A stretch of 64,000 bases of DNA from Peptoclostridium acidaminophilum DSM 3953 (GTDB taxonomy: Bacteria > Bacillota > Clostridia > Peptostreptococcales > Peptostreptococcaceae), in assembly GCF_000597865.1 (NCBI RefSeq), contig NZ_CP007452.1:689183-753182 (forward strand), written 5' to 3'. Of the stretch, positions 32,007 through 41,854 are shown piece by piece (position 1 is the stretch's first letter; the number at the start of each line of letters is the position of its first letter). The notes beneath the pieces are model-generated. The model worked only from the letters and a program-made list of their open reading frames with translations, made no database searches and was not told the origin of the DNA. The translations under genes were made by a program, and so were the position numbers.

Positions 32007-33017
32007 ATGCTTTCGATAGTTAGGGAAGGACCAAGGATACTCGTATTCGAAACGGAATATATAGAAGAGCTGAAAAAATTCCTGGAAGACGGCTTTGCGG
32101 CAAAACAACACGAGCTAAATGAGGCTTTTGAAAGCACGGAAGAAGGGTTCTCACTAATATTGCTTACGAACAAGGCATCGCAAAATGACTCTTGCGACAT
32201 AGAGGATCTAATACTTGTAACGGCCTGCGATACAGGCACTATACTGAGAGCTATCATCAATGAAAAAAAGAGCGAGATGATAAAAAACGTATTTTCCGGC
32301 CCCAGAATAATGATAATGAGGGTATTTGGAAACGTTGAGAAGGTAGTTGAAAAAATAAGCGAGGAGTTTGAAGCGAAGCGCCTTAAGGTTCTCGACTTGC
32401 TGCTTGAATTCAAGAACAAGGGAAATGTAGTAATGTTTACCACAAAACCGTTAAACCAGAAGATGTGCCTGAGCGACCTGTATGGGGATGGACTATTGAT
32501 TGACAGGGACTATCTTGCGCTCAGCAAAAAATTCCGCATAGAGGCTCTGAAATATCTGAACGAAGGCCTTGAAAAGATGGATTGGTATGAAATGGAGATA
32601 AGAATATATGACAGATACAGCGCATACGACTATCATTACGAGAAGCTCATAAAAGTCCTTGAAAATCTCGAGCTTGGACTTGTGCTCGGGGAGGCGTGGA
32701 CAAAGGATTATCCAAGGATGTTCATGGCAGTCGGAGTGTACAGGCTGCGCTTTTTCTCTTTCCATGATCCGGAGTATATAAAGAAGGTGCTCATGGGGCT
32801 TGAATATTCAAAGGACGGCATAAGGATAGTCGACTACGACCTGTACTTCAAGAGAAAGCATATTCACTGGTCGGAAGTCATCGAAGACAACATCAGGACA
32901 AGAAATGATCTGGGAATGAGATTCAGAGACCAGATTTATTCAAGGCTCAACGGCAGGATTTCAAGGGAGATTGCCGAGCTTGATGCAAATATTATGAAAA
33001 CCCGCGTGGAAGATTAA
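32007..33017 (+). CDS. Hypothetical cytosolic protein (336 aa), partner of the phosphoesterase-like gene
   Basis: Starts at ATG 32007, 6 nt after GGGAGGG, just behind the stop of the phosphoesterase-like gene. The protein is highly charged, without signal peptide or membrane segments, and looks alpha/beta. Visible features are a central helical part (VEKVVEKISEEFEAKRLKVLDLLLEFKNKG) and an aromatic-rich segment (DWYEMEIRIYDRYSAYDYHYEKL). I do not recognise the family. Tight spacing suggests it works with its upstream neighbour. Confidence 0.75.
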   Translation: MLSIVREGPRILVFETEYIEELKKFLEDGFAAKQHELNEAFESTEEGFSLILLTNKASQNDSCDIEDLILVTACDTGTILRAIINEKKSEMIKNVFSGPRIMIMRVFGNVEKVVEKISEEFEAKRLKVLDLLLEFKNKGNVVMFTTKPLNQKMCLSDLYGDGLLIDRDYLALSKKFRIEALKYLNEGLEKMDWYEMEIRIYDRYSAYDYHYEKLIKVLENLELGLVLGEAWTKDYPRMFMAVGVYRLRFFSFHDPEYIKKVLMGLEYSKDGIRIVDYDLYFKRKHIHWSEVIEDNIRTRNDLGMRFRDQIYSRLNGRISREIAELDANIMKTRVED

Positions 33018-33026
33018 TTAACAAAG

Positions 33027-33059
33027 GGGCGCCGCAAAATATTCACTGCGGCGTTTTTT
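33027..33059 (+). terminator. Terminator behind the 336-aa hypothetical gene
   Basis: CGCCGCA and TGCGGCG pair around a 10-nt loop, followed by six T residues. Confidence 0.88.
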
Positions 33060-33105
33060 GCGTTGGTGTATAATGGTTATGTCAATAAGAAAAAAGGAGG
33101 CGCAC

Positions 33106-34020
33106 ATGGAAAAAACAAACGCTGAAAACGAAGTTCTAAATCCAGAAAATGGGGCAATAAAAATACTCATGGTCATGGCGGCGCTTTTCTGGGCCGGTGC
33201 ATTCATAGCAGGCAAGCTTTCTGTAAGGGAGTTCCCCCCTGTATCGCTTACTTTCTTTAGATTCATGATTGCAAGCGCTATAATATTTGTGATACTGGCC
33301 ATAAAGGAAAGGGACATTCGCATAAAGAGGGAGGACCTGCCCACATTCATAGCGCTCGGAGTAATAGGTATGATCGGCTACCACATACTGTTTTTCATGG
33401 CACTAAAATACACATCGCCTGTAAATGCTGCGCTCATAGGTGCTATCAACCCTCTGGTCACGACAATACTTTCGGTGATTTTTCTGAAGGAGAAAATAAG
33501 AATTGTTAATATCATAGCCATAATGGTTTCTCTGTCGGGCGTGGTGCTTATAGTTACAAACGGCAGCATTGGATTTTTTTCTGACATGAGGCTTAACATA
33601 GGCGACTTGCTTATGCTTGTGGCAGTTGTGTGCTGGGCTGCATATGCTATAATTTCAAAAAAGGCTCTTGCCAAGTACAGCCCCATCAAGGTGACTTCAT
33701 ATGCATTTCTGGTGTGCACAATCCTGCTCCTGCCCTTCCTGCCATTTGAGAGCCCGATGAAGTTTCTTCCAGACACTACAATTGGCGGTTGGACGTCTGT
33801 ATTTTACATGGCCATTTTCCCGTCTGTGGGAGGATACCTGATACAGCAAATGTCCATAAAGAAAATGGGCCCAAGCAGGACATCGCTATATGTCAACCTG
33901 GTGCCGGCGTTTTCTATGGTACTTGCATTTTTTATATTGGGCGAGGCCATAAGCGTTATTAAGGTCGCGGCTGCAGCTCTTATAATAGGCGGAGTTTACA
34001 TGAACACAAAATTCAAATAA
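33106..34020 (+). CDS. EamA/DMT family transporter
   Basis: 304 residues from ATG 33106 (AAAAGGAGG 6 nt upstream). Ten membrane segments in two EamA repeats: ALFWAGAFIAGKLSVREFPP in the first and LVAVVCWAAYAIISKKALAKYSP in the second. Likely an inner-membrane exporter of amino acids or related metabolites; substrate unknown. A TATAAT at 33069-33074 upstream may be part of its promoter. It ends 24 nt before a radical SAM gene. Confidence 0.87.
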   Translation: MEKTNAENEVLNPENGAIKILMVMAALFWAGAFIAGKLSVREFPPVSLTFFRFMIASAIIFVILAIKERDIRIKREDLPTFIALGVIGMIGYHILFFMALKYTSPVNAALIGAINPLVTTILSVIFLKEKIRIVNIIAIMVSLSGVVLIVTNGSIGFFSDMRLNIGDLLMLVAVVCWAAYAIISKKALAKYSPIKVTSYAFLVCTILLLPFLPFESPMKFLPDTTIGGWTSVFYMAIFPSVGGYLIQQMSIKKMGPSRTSLYVNLVPAFSMVLAFFILGEAISVIKVAAAALIIGGVYMNTKFK

Positions 34021-34044
34021 AGCTCACGGGGTGAATTTCAGAAA

Positions 34045-34989
34045 ATGAACAGAAGATATAATGCATATTCCGACTACCTTGTTGGAAAATACGGCGAAAA
34101 GGTATACAGACTCCCTGTCAACCTGCCGCTTACATGTCCCAACAGGGACGGCCAGGTGGGCGAGGGCGGCTGCACATTCTGCGCGGAGGTTGGAGCCGGA
34201 TTCGAAGCTTTCGAAAGCAGCGTCAGCATAAAGGACCAGCTGCTGAGCAACATGGAATATATAGGCGGCAAATACAAGGCAAGAAAGTTTATAGCATATT
34301 TTCAAAACTACACCAACACATATGCGGACAAAGAGACTTTCAGGAGCTATCTGGAGGAGGCCTTGCTTGAGAATGTAGTTGAAATAGCCATATCAACAAG
34401 GCCGGATGCCATAAGCGATGAGTATCTTCAGATAATGAAGGAGATAGAGCAAAAAGGCGTAGCAATATCAATAGAGCTCGGGCTCCAGACAGTCAACTAC
34501 CATACACTTAAATCCATAAACCGAGGGCATACACTCGCTGAATTTATTGACGCCGCAATCAGGATAAAAAAATTCGGATTCGAGTCTTGCGCCCACGTGA
34601 TACTCAATCTTCCCGGGGATGACATGCTCGATGTCATAGAGACGGCAAAGATAATATCGGCGCTCGGCGTTGACGGAGTAAAGCTCCACTCGCTCTACAT
34701 TACAAAGTGCAGCCAGATGGCGCTCGAGTACGAACGTGGAGAGCTTCAGATTTCAAGTCTTGATGAATATGTGAAAAGGGCGGCCATTTTTATGGGGTAC
34801 CTCTCGAGGGACGTAGTCATAGAGAGGCTTGTCGGAAGGGCTCCGGAGGAGGACACACTCTTTTGCAACTGGAATACGTCCTGGTGGAAGATAAAGGACA
34901 TGATAGAGAGGTACATGGACTCAAACGACATATACCAGGGCAAATTCTGCGACTACCTAAACGGCAAGGCGCTTCGAAGGTGGGAGTAG
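34045..34989 (+). CDS. Radical SAM protein, YhcC/YtqA family
   Basis: 314 residues. The N-terminal cluster motif has the TIGR01212-type spacing (LTCPNRDGQVGEGGCTFC) rather than the simple CxxxCxxC. The radical SAM barrel continues through NYTNTYADKETFRSYLEEAL and the conserved EIAISTRPDAISDE, and the C-terminal part carries SYITKCSQMALEYE-like sequence. The family's reaction is not established; the fold implies SAM-derived radical chemistry. ATG 34045 follows CGGGGTG. It is probably cotranscribed with the EamA gene. Confidence 0.88.
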   Translation: MNRRYNAYSDYLVGKYGEKVYRLPVNLPLTCPNRDGQVGEGGCTFCAEVGAGFEAFESSVSIKDQLLSNMEYIGGKYKARKFIAYFQNYTNTYADKETFRSYLEEALLENVVEIAISTRPDAISDEYLQIMKEIEQKGVAISIELGLQTVNYHTLKSINRGHTLAEFIDAAIRIKKFGFESCAHVILNLPGDDMLDVIETAKIISALGVDGVKLHSLYITKCSQMALEYERGELQISSLDEYVKRAAIFMGYLSRDVVIERLVGRAPEEDTLFCNWNTSWWKIKDMIERYMDSNDIYQGKFCDYLNGKALRRWE

Positions 34990-35007
34990 ATTGCGGCAGA
35001 AACACAA

Positions 35008-35046
35008 AGGCCTCGAGCTGAGCTTAAAAAAGCTGCAGCGCGAGGC
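35008..35046. terminator. Convergent terminator hairpin
   Basis: AGGCCTCGAGCTGAGCTT pairs, with one mismatch region, to AAGCTGCAGCGCGAGGCCT around an A-rich loop. It lies between the radical SAM gene and a converging small gene. Confidence 0.65.
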
Positions 35047-35063
35047 CTGTTTAAATTCCAGCA

Positions 35064-35303
35064 TTATAAAAAGTCTTCCCCAAGATACTGCTTTATGAGC
35101 TCGGGACTGCTGTCTGGAGTTACAAGAACTTCCTTTTCTGTTTCCTCAAAGTATATGAGCACATCACACTTGCCTTCGAGGAAGAATTTCCTTACGGTGA
35201 AATCAGCAACCTTCCTTATCTGGAGTTTGTTCTTCTTGCTCTTGTCGAATTCCTTTAAGAAATAATGGCCTCTTAGGCCTATGACTTTAGTATATCTGTT
35301 CAA
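35064..35303 (-). CDS. Small hypothetical protein (79 aa)
   Basis: I favour TTG 35303 because GGAAGGTG lies just upstream; the longer frame from 35384 would cover that ribosome site and the likely promoter (extended -10 TGGTATAAT near 35370-35380 on the minus strand). The protein is basic in the first half (KEFDKSKKNKLQIRKV) and acidic in the second (YFEETEKEVLVTPDSSPELI), without signal peptide or cysteine motifs beyond one Cys. Family not recognised. Confidence 0.6.
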   Translation of the reverse strand: MNRYTKVIGLRGHYFLKEFDKSKKNKLQIRKVADFTVRKFFLEGKCDVLIYFEETEKEVLVTPDSSPELIKQYLGEDFL

Positions 35304-35433
35304 TATATACACCTTCCCGAATAATTCTATTTTTGTTGCGACCCTTTTAATACCCGCTGACAATCGTATTATACCATAAATCAACGCTTTGGTTTATAAT
35401 TAAAGCATTAGAAAACATCGGGAGGTAACTGTT

Positions 35434-36336
35434 TTGAACATGGAGAAAATAAGCGGACACAGCTACGTCATACGCGGGGGGACAAACACAGGAGTATACC
35501 TTTTCAAGGACAAGTCTGCGCTTTTAATAGATCCCGGACTTACAAATTCAAGGGGAAACAGGATAATAAGGTACTGCGAAGACGAGGGTATAAGGCCAAG
35601 GCACATAGTGTTCACACATGAGCACTATGACCATCATGGAGCCGCAAAGGTTATAATGAACCATTTCACAGGGGCGGTTTCGTATTCATCGGCAAAGGCG
35701 AAGCTTATAATAGAAAATCCGGAGATTTTTTCGGGTTATATATACGGCGGAAAATCCAATAGCTTCCTCGAGGAGAGCTTCAGCCAAAAGGGAGCGGATA
35801 TAAGGGTGGACAACGTGCTTGAGAGCGGCACGGTAAAGCTTGGCGACAAGAAATTTTTCATGCATGAAATAAGCGGGCACAGTCCCGGTCAGATGGGAAT
35901 AATGACGGAGGACAAGGTGCTCTATATAGGAGATGCCGTATTCAACATCAGCATACTCGAAAAGTACAGTATACCGTTCCTGCATGACATAGGCGCACAA
36001 CTTGATTCCCTGCAAAGGCTTCGTGAACTGGATTTCGAATACATGGTCATGGGACATGAAAAGCCCGTACTTGAGCGGGACGAGGCCGAAGAGACGCTAA
36101 AGCGCAACACACAGGCCATAAATGAGTATATAGACCAGGCGAGGGAGTTCTTGACCGGTCCAAGAACCAGGGAGCAGCTGATCGCCGACATAATTGAGTA
36201 CAACGGCATTGAGGCAGGCTACAAGCAGTACTACTTCACAAGCTCGACAGTGGCCTCCATAGTGTCATACCTTGCGGATCATGGCGAAATAGATTACGAG
36301 CTCGAAGCCGGGATGCTCTATTACTATAAAAAATAA
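35434..36336 (+). CDS. Metallo-beta-lactamase fold hydrolase
   Basis: 300 residues from TTG 35434 (GGGAGGT 8 nt upstream); ATG 35440 is the alternative. The zinc motifs of the fold are present: HEHYDHHGA (HxHxDH), the third-ligand histidine in SGHSPGQMG, the bridging Asp in YIGDAVF and the last His in MVMGHEKPV. The C-terminal 80 residues look like a winged helix (TREQLIADIIEYNG and SSTVASIVSYLADHGEIDYE), as in the glyoxalase II-related LACTB2-like proteins. The substrate is unknown. Confidence 0.87.
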   Translation: MNMEKISGHSYVIRGGTNTGVYLFKDKSALLIDPGLTNSRGNRIIRYCEDEGIRPRHIVFTHEHYDHHGAAKVIMNHFTGAVSYSSAKAKLIIENPEIFSGYIYGGKSNSFLEESFSQKGADIRVDNVLESGTVKLGDKKFFMHEISGHSPGQMGIMTEDKVLYIGDAVFNISILEKYSIPFLHDIGAQLDSLQRLRELDFEYMVMGHEKPVLERDEAEETLKRNTQAINEYIDQAREFLTGPRTREQLIADIIEYNGIEAGYKQYYFTSSTVASIVSYLADHGEIDYELEAGMLYYYKK

Positions 36337-36395
36337 TACAAAATATCGGGGTTTAGTGATAAAATGTTCCTGTGTGTTTTTTTAAAGGAGGCGTA

Positions 36396-37199
36396 ATGGA
36401 AATGGAACTTAGGGAATGGAAGATTATTCTTACCCCTTACGAATTCGCGGTTGAGGAGCTCAAGGGCAAATTCAAGAACATAAGAAAAGAGCTGAAGGCC
36501 AACGGAGAATATTCGCCGATTGAATTTGTGACCGGACGGGTCAAGAAAATTTCATCCATAATAACAAAGGCAGAAAAACTAGACATAAGCATTGATGAAG
36601 TCGAGGAGAAAATAGAGGACATAGCAGGCATAAGGATAATGTGCCAGTTTGTCGAAGACATATATACTGTAGTCAGTCTGATAAAAAGCAGGCAGGATAT
36701 GGAGGTTCTCTACGAAAAGGACTACATAACAAACTACAAGGCAAGCGGCTACAGAAGCTACCATGTGATAATAAAGTATCCCTTCCAGACTGCAAAGGGC
36801 CTCAAAAACATAATGGCGGAGATACAAATAAGAACTCTTGCAATGAATTTTTGGGCCACAATAGAGCATTCGCTAAAATACAAATACGACCACGACATAC
36901 CATCTGACCTTGCGGCAAGGCTAAGCAGGGCAGGCGACGCCGCATTCCTGCTGGACCAGGAAATGAGCGAGATAAGGGATGTGGTGGTGAGGGCTCAGGT
37001 TATGTTTGAGATGAAATCAATTGCCATAAAGGATATACTAGACAACATACAAGAGCTAAACAGCATGGGATTCATACAGGAGGCAGTGTCTTTTCAGGAA
37101 AGATTCGACAATATAAGCAGTTTTGAAGATATAGACAGGATGTTCCTCTTCAAGAGAGAGCTAGAAACGGCAATAGAAAAATTAAGAAAGACAATATAG
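36396..37199 (+). CDS. Small alarmone synthetase (RelQ/YjbM-type GTP pyrophosphokinase family)
   Basis: 267 residues from ATG 36396 (AAAGGAGG upstream). The RelA/SpoT synthetase domain is visible: GRVKKISSIITKAEK, the Mg-site region EDIAGIRIMCQFVEDIY, the substrate loop NYKASGYRSYHVIIKYP and AEIQIRTLAMNFWATIEHSLKYKYD. There is no HD hydrolase, TGS or ACT domain, so it is a stand-alone synthetase that should make (p)ppGpp in the cytosol. The C-terminal helices match the tetramer-forming tail of RelQ. A terminator follows directly. Confidence 0.9.
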   Translation: MEMELREWKIILTPYEFAVEELKGKFKNIRKELKANGEYSPIEFVTGRVKKISSIITKAEKLDISIDEVEEKIEDIAGIRIMCQFVEDIYTVVSLIKSRQDMEVLYEKDYITNYKASGYRSYHVIIKYPFQTAKGLKNIMAEIQIRTLAMNFWATIEHSLKYKYDHDIPSDLAARLSRAGDAAFLLDQEMSEIRDVVVRAQVMFEMKSIAIKDILDNIQELNSMGFIQEAVSFQERFDNISSFEDIDRMFLFKRELETAIEKLRKTI

Positions 37200-37202
37200 A
37201 AG

Positions 37203-37228
37203 ATGCTCCTTTTATAGGAGCATTTTAG
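37203..37228 (+). terminator. Terminator of the alarmone synthetase gene
   Basis: ATGCTCCT and AGGAGCAT pair around a 5-nt loop, followed by TTTTA. Confidence 0.75.
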
Positions 37229-37269
37229 ATTTAACGAGCATATGGAAATTTTATAAGGCGGGTGATTTT

Positions 37270-37959
37270 ATGGCACTTTATGCTATAGGAGACCTTCATT
37301 TTGGAATGGCTGTAGACAAGCCCATGGACATATTTGGAGATGAATGGATAGAGCACAGAGAGAATATTATTGAAAGCTGGAGAGCATCTGTAGGCGATGA
37401 AGACACAGTCATAATCGCAGGCGACACCTCCTGGGCCATAAATATGGAAGAGGCCATCCATGACCTGGAAGACATAAGCATGCTTCCGGGGAGAAAAATA
37501 ATAATAAAAGGAAATCACGATTACTGGTGGACAACGCTAAGCAAGCTCAACAGGCTTTTTGAGGGCATGATATTCATACAAAACAGCTTTGCTGCATATG
37601 AGGACTATGCCGTGTGCGGCAGCAGAGGCTGGCTTTGCCCGAATGATTACTATTTCACAGCGAGCGATGAAAAGATATATAATCGTGAAATCAACAGGCT
37701 AAGGATTGCACTCGAGAGCGCCAGGGCGGCGGGTTACAAGAAGCTCATTGTTGCAACTCACTACCCTCCAACTAATGACAGACAGGATGAGTCTGGATTT
37801 ACAAGGCTCTACGAGGAATTTAAAGTCGAAAAGGTGGTCTACGGTCACCTGCATGGCAGGGAGGCCTTCAAGGGAGCCCTCCAGGGAGAGCGAAAGGGAG
37901 TCGAATACATATTTACAGCGTGTGACTATACAGGCTTTAAGCTGGTAAAGATTTTGTAA
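37270..37959 (+). CDS. Metallophosphoesterase, intact active site
   Basis: 229 residues. All five calcineurin-type metal motifs are present: AIGDLHFG, IIAGDTSWA, IKGNHDYWW, VATHYPP and VYGHLHG. The sequence matches the predicted phosphohydrolase group COG1768 in layout. The substrate is unknown. ATG 37270 follows GGCGGGTG. It precedes a methyltransferase gene by 12 nt and is likely cotranscribed with it. Confidence 0.88.
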   Translation: MALYAIGDLHFGMAVDKPMDIFGDEWIEHRENIIESWRASVGDEDTVIIAGDTSWAINMEEAIHDLEDISMLPGRKIIIKGNHDYWWTTLSKLNRLFEGMIFIQNSFAAYEDYAVCGSRGWLCPNDYYFTASDEKIYNREINRLRIALESARAAGYKKLIVATHYPPTNDRQDESGFTRLYEEFKVEKVVYGHLHGREAFKGALQGERKGVEYIFTACDYTGFKLVKIL

Positions 37960-37971
37960 TCTGGGAGGATT

Positions 37972-39135
37972 ATGATGAAGAAGCAAAACATAGACAAGCT
38001 TGCCCTTTTGCTCATGGGACTGAGGCAAAGGAGCCAGGACAACAGGGATTTTTTCATAGGCATGAACATAATGTTCAAATCCGGCAGGAAGGAGTTCCCA
38101 GCCACAGCGGTTCAAAAGGGGGACGTATTCCAGCTTTCATACAAGGGCAGGAAGGACAGCCTTGACTTTGAAGGCATTTGCAGGCTCATACTCAGGGAGG
38201 CCGCCGATTACGACGCGCTGGGCATTGAGTATGTGGAGCGGGGCACAATAATCCTGATAGAGGGCGACAGCAAGGCTGTCAACATAAGGTATGCCGACAA
38301 CATAGAGGACGAGGATGCCGTAGCAAAAAAGCAGGCGCAGTCGATGCTTGGAAACAGGGAATACAGAGTGAAGGTAGGCCCGGCCTCAAAGCTTCTAAAG
38401 GAGATAGGCATACTTACCCAGGAAGGTAAGATTAAAAACGACAAAATAAGAAAATACAACCAGATAGACCATTTCGTGGAACTCGTAGACGACATAATAA
38501 AGAGTTTCGAGCACAAGGAAACAATAAACATAATAGACTGCGCATGCGGCAAGTCGTACCTGAGTTTTGTGCTCAACTTCTACATCAAGGACGTGCTCAA
38601 GAAGAACTGTCATTTCATAGGCATAGACAACTCGGAGAGCGTAATAGAAGCATCGAGGAAGATGGCCGAAAATCTCGGTTATAAAAACATGGAGTTCGTA
38701 ACGGAGGATCTTGTGTCATACAGCGCAGACCGCACCGTAGACATGGTAATAAGTTTGCATGCATGCGACATTGCAACCGACATGGCGATAGCTCTTGGCG
38801 TGAGGGCCGGGGCCGGCGCTATAATAGCAGTGCCGTGCTGTCACAAGGAGCTTCTGGAGCAGTATTCCTTTGAAGCGTTTGCGCCAATACTAAAGCATGG
38901 CGTGTTTAAGGCAAGGATGGCTGACCTCATAACAGACGGCCTAAGGGCTCTGCTGCTTGAAGGTCACGGCTACGAGGTGTCGGCGATTGAGTATATCTCG
39001 CCGCTTGATACGCCAAAGAACCTCATGATAAGGGCTGTGAAGAAAGAGGATACAAACCATCAGGCCATGGAGAGCTACACGGCGCTCAAAGAAATGCTCA
39101 GAGTAGAACCGACACTAGAAAAGCTCATATACTAG
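37972..39135 (+). CDS. Class I SAM-dependent methyltransferase (Methyltransf_32-like)
   Basis: 387 residues from ATG 37972 (GGGAGGA upstream). The SAM-binding core starts near residue 185: INIIDCACGKSYLSFVLNFYI, then FIGIDNSESVIEASRK as the acidic loop, and MVISLHACDIATDMAI followed by AVPCCHKEL. These HACD and PCCH motifs are typical of the GSTCD/Methyltransf_32 group, thought to act on RNA. The first 180 residues form an extra domain I do not recognise. Its TAG stop overlaps the stop of the converging gene in the palindrome CTAG. Confidence 0.83.
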   Translation: MMKKQNIDKLALLLMGLRQRSQDNRDFFIGMNIMFKSGRKEFPATAVQKGDVFQLSYKGRKDSLDFEGICRLILREAADYDALGIEYVERGTIILIEGDSKAVNIRYADNIEDEDAVAKKQAQSMLGNREYRVKVGPASKLLKEIGILTQEGKIKNDKIRKYNQIDHFVELVDDIIKSFEHKETINIIDCACGKSYLSFVLNFYIKDVLKKNCHFIGIDNSESVIEASRKMAENLGYKNMEFVTEDLVSYSADRTVDMVISLHACDIATDMAIALGVRAGAGAIIAVPCCHKELLEQYSFEAFAPILKHGVFKARMADLITDGLRALLLEGHGYEVSAIEYISPLDTPKNLMIRAVKKEDTNHQAMESYTALKEMLRVEPTLEKLIY

Positions 39136-39407
39136 TTTTTTCGAATGATTACAGTCTTTTGCGGTGAAGTCTCGCCCGTTAGGATTGTGATGCAGCTTTC
39201 AGACACGCTAAAGAGGGCGGCAAGGTATCCCATGATTTCCTTGTTGCCCTTTCCCTTTTCGGGTGCCGACTTTATATTGAGCTTGAGCGTTCCGTCGGAG
39301 AGCTCCTTTTTAAACTCTGTTTTGGACATCTTTGGTGTTACTTTTATCTTGAGACTAACTCGGCCGCTTGATTCGAGCTCGGCTATGTATTTTTCCATAA
39401 AATCCAA
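39132..39407 (-). CDS. DUF167 (YggU) family protein
   Basis: 91 residues from TTG 39407, with AGGAG 9 nt upstream. The family pattern is clear: VSLKIKVTPKMSKTEFK, then LKLNIKSAPEKGKGNKEIMGYLA, and ITILTGETSPQKTVII. The family is small, conserved in bacteria and eukaryotes and of unknown function. It converges with the methyltransferase gene and no terminator lies between them. Confidence 0.88.
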   Translation of the reverse strand: MDFMEKYIAELESSGRVSLKIKVTPKMSKTEFKKELSDGTLKLNIKSAPEKGKGNKEIMGYLAALFSVSESCITILTGETSPQKTVIIRKN

Positions 39408-39503
39408 AAATATCAGCTCCTTTTAAATTTGATTTAATAGTTGTTGCATTTTAGGAAAAAGTATACAATAATAATATAGAGAAAAAGGGGTGAGGGGTAA
39501 AGT

Positions 39504-40070
39504 ATGAAAAGGCTCAATATCTGCGTTGACATAGACGGAACCATCACAGACCCGTACTGCTATCTGGAGTATTTCAACAATTATTTCGACAAGAAAATAA
39601 AGCCGACGGATTTTTCGCATCACAGGCTTGATATAGTATACGAAGTTACACGCGATGAAATGACAAAGTTCTACATGGAAGAGGGCAGAAGGATGCACCT
39701 TGAAGCCACAGTCCAGCCCGACGCAAGGGACATACTTTGGGAGATGTATAAAACTCACAATATGTATTTTGTGACAGCCAGGTACAAGGAGATGGAAAGT
39801 ACCACTCTCGAATGGATACAGCTCAACCAGCTTCCACCGGCGAGACTGTATTCCCTTGGAAGCCACTACAAGGTGGATGCGGCCAAAGAGCTGTGCTGCG
39901 ACGTGTTCCTAGAGGACAATCCCGAGAACGCGCAGCAGCTTGCTGAAAACGGCATAAACGTACTGCTTGTAGACACCAACTACAATAAGGAACTTAGTAT
40001 GAACAAGGTTACAAGAGTGCACAGCTGGAATGAAATTAAGGGACTTGTGGATATGATGGCGGGGCAGTAG
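39504..40070 (+). CDS. 5' nucleotidase, NT5C/deoxyribonucleotidase-like HAD hydrolase
   Basis: 188 residues with the HAD motifs CVDIDGTITDP (nucleophile and acid Asp, residues 8-10), FVTARY (motif II) and FLEDNPENA (motif IV). The size and cap match bacterial NT5C (YqfW-like) proteins, which remove phosphate from nucleotides or related small phosphates. ATG 39504 follows GAGGGG. The next gene begins 15 nt downstream. Confidence 0.85.
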   Translation: MKRLNICVDIDGTITDPYCYLEYFNNYFDKKIKPTDFSHHRLDIVYEVTRDEMTKFYMEEGRRMHLEATVQPDARDILWEMYKTHNMYFVTARYKEMESTTLEWIQLNQLPPARLYSLGSHYKVDAAKELCCDVFLEDNPENAQQLAENGINVLLVDTNYNKELSMNKVTRVHSWNEIKGLVDMMAGQ

Positions 40071-40085
40071 AACAGGAGGGTATAA

Positions 40086-40571
40086 ATGATAAAGGTATCT
40101 TTTATGAACAAGAACAACGGCAAAACGGTTTTAAAAAGCATGGACATAGAGCAGGATCTAAGGGAAAGTGCGGATTTTGAATATGTAAACGACATATCCA
40201 ATTCTATAAGCCAGAAGAACATAATGGTGTTCGACTGCAAGCTTGATGAGACCATATTCAATATCGAGGATCCGGACGAGGAATTCTACGAGGAGTTCGG
40301 CATGGATGCCGAATACTTCCAGGTGGTATTCAACGACATAAAGATATATATAGCTGACATGTGCCTGGATATAGAGCACGACCTGAGGGAAGAATACAGA
40401 TTCGAAAAAATAAGAGTGAGCGCAGAAATATACGACGTGGACGAGACCATAACTGATGTGAAGTTTGTCCTTGTCATATCGTTCATGGACTCACCGAGAA
40501 AGCAGCAGGCGGATCTTACAAGGGTGGTTGCAAAAAGGCAGCTCCAGGGCTCTTCAAAATACTTCAACTAA
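40086..40571 (+). CDS. Hypothetical acidic protein (161 aa)
   Basis: 161 residues, rich in Asp and Glu (for example FNIEDPDEEFYEEFGMDAEYF), without signal peptide or membrane segment. The N-terminus MIKVSFMNKNNGKTVLKSMD and C-terminal VSFMDSPRKQQADLTRVVAKRQ give no family I know. ATG 40086 follows AGGAGGG. It lies 15 nt behind the nucleotidase gene, so the two are probably one transcript ending at the next terminator. Confidence 0.75.
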   Translation: MIKVSFMNKNNGKTVLKSMDIEQDLRESADFEYVNDISNSISQKNIMVFDCKLDETIFNIEDPDEEFYEEFGMDAEYFQVVFNDIKIYIADMCLDIEHDLREEYRFEKIRVSAEIYDVDETITDVKFVLVISFMDSPRKQQADLTRVVAKRQLQGSSKYFN

Positions 40572-40586
40572 ATAAAGCAAAAAGCA

Positions 40587-40615
40587 AAGAGTGCCCGAAT
40601 GGGCACTCTTTTTTT
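40587..40615. terminator. Bidirectional terminator before fba
   Basis: AAGAGTGCCC and GGGCACTCTT form a 10-bp stem with a GAAT loop, then seven T residues on the plus strand; usable in the other direction for fba. Confidence 0.88.
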
Positions 40616-40632
40616 ATGGCAGCACTGCGCGC

Positions 40633-41598
<966 letters not shown>

Positions 41599-41724
41599 TT
41601 ATTCAATAAGAATAGCTCAGAATGTGACACTTAATAGCCACATATATTATATACCATTTTAGAGCCTTTTGCATTCAGCAAATAACAGATTATTAGCAGG
41701 CATTGCAGGGAAAAACTGTAATGG

Positions 41725-41754
41725 TTGTAAACTGGGTTTGATTTAAAGTATAAT
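41725..41754 (+). promoter_or_regulatory. Promoter of the DUF1904-pseudouridine synthase operon
   Basis: TTGTAA (41725-41730) and TATAAT (41749-41754) with an 18-bp spacer, about 95 nt before the DUF1904 start. The 290-bp gap around it holds no gene. Confidence 0.55.
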
Positions 41755-41854
41755 AGTATTTGCAAACAGCATGCAGGCTTATAAATATCGATATAGAGTA
41801 TAACGCATAGGCTAATATAAAAAAACATAGATGACAAGAACGGGAGGCGACATC

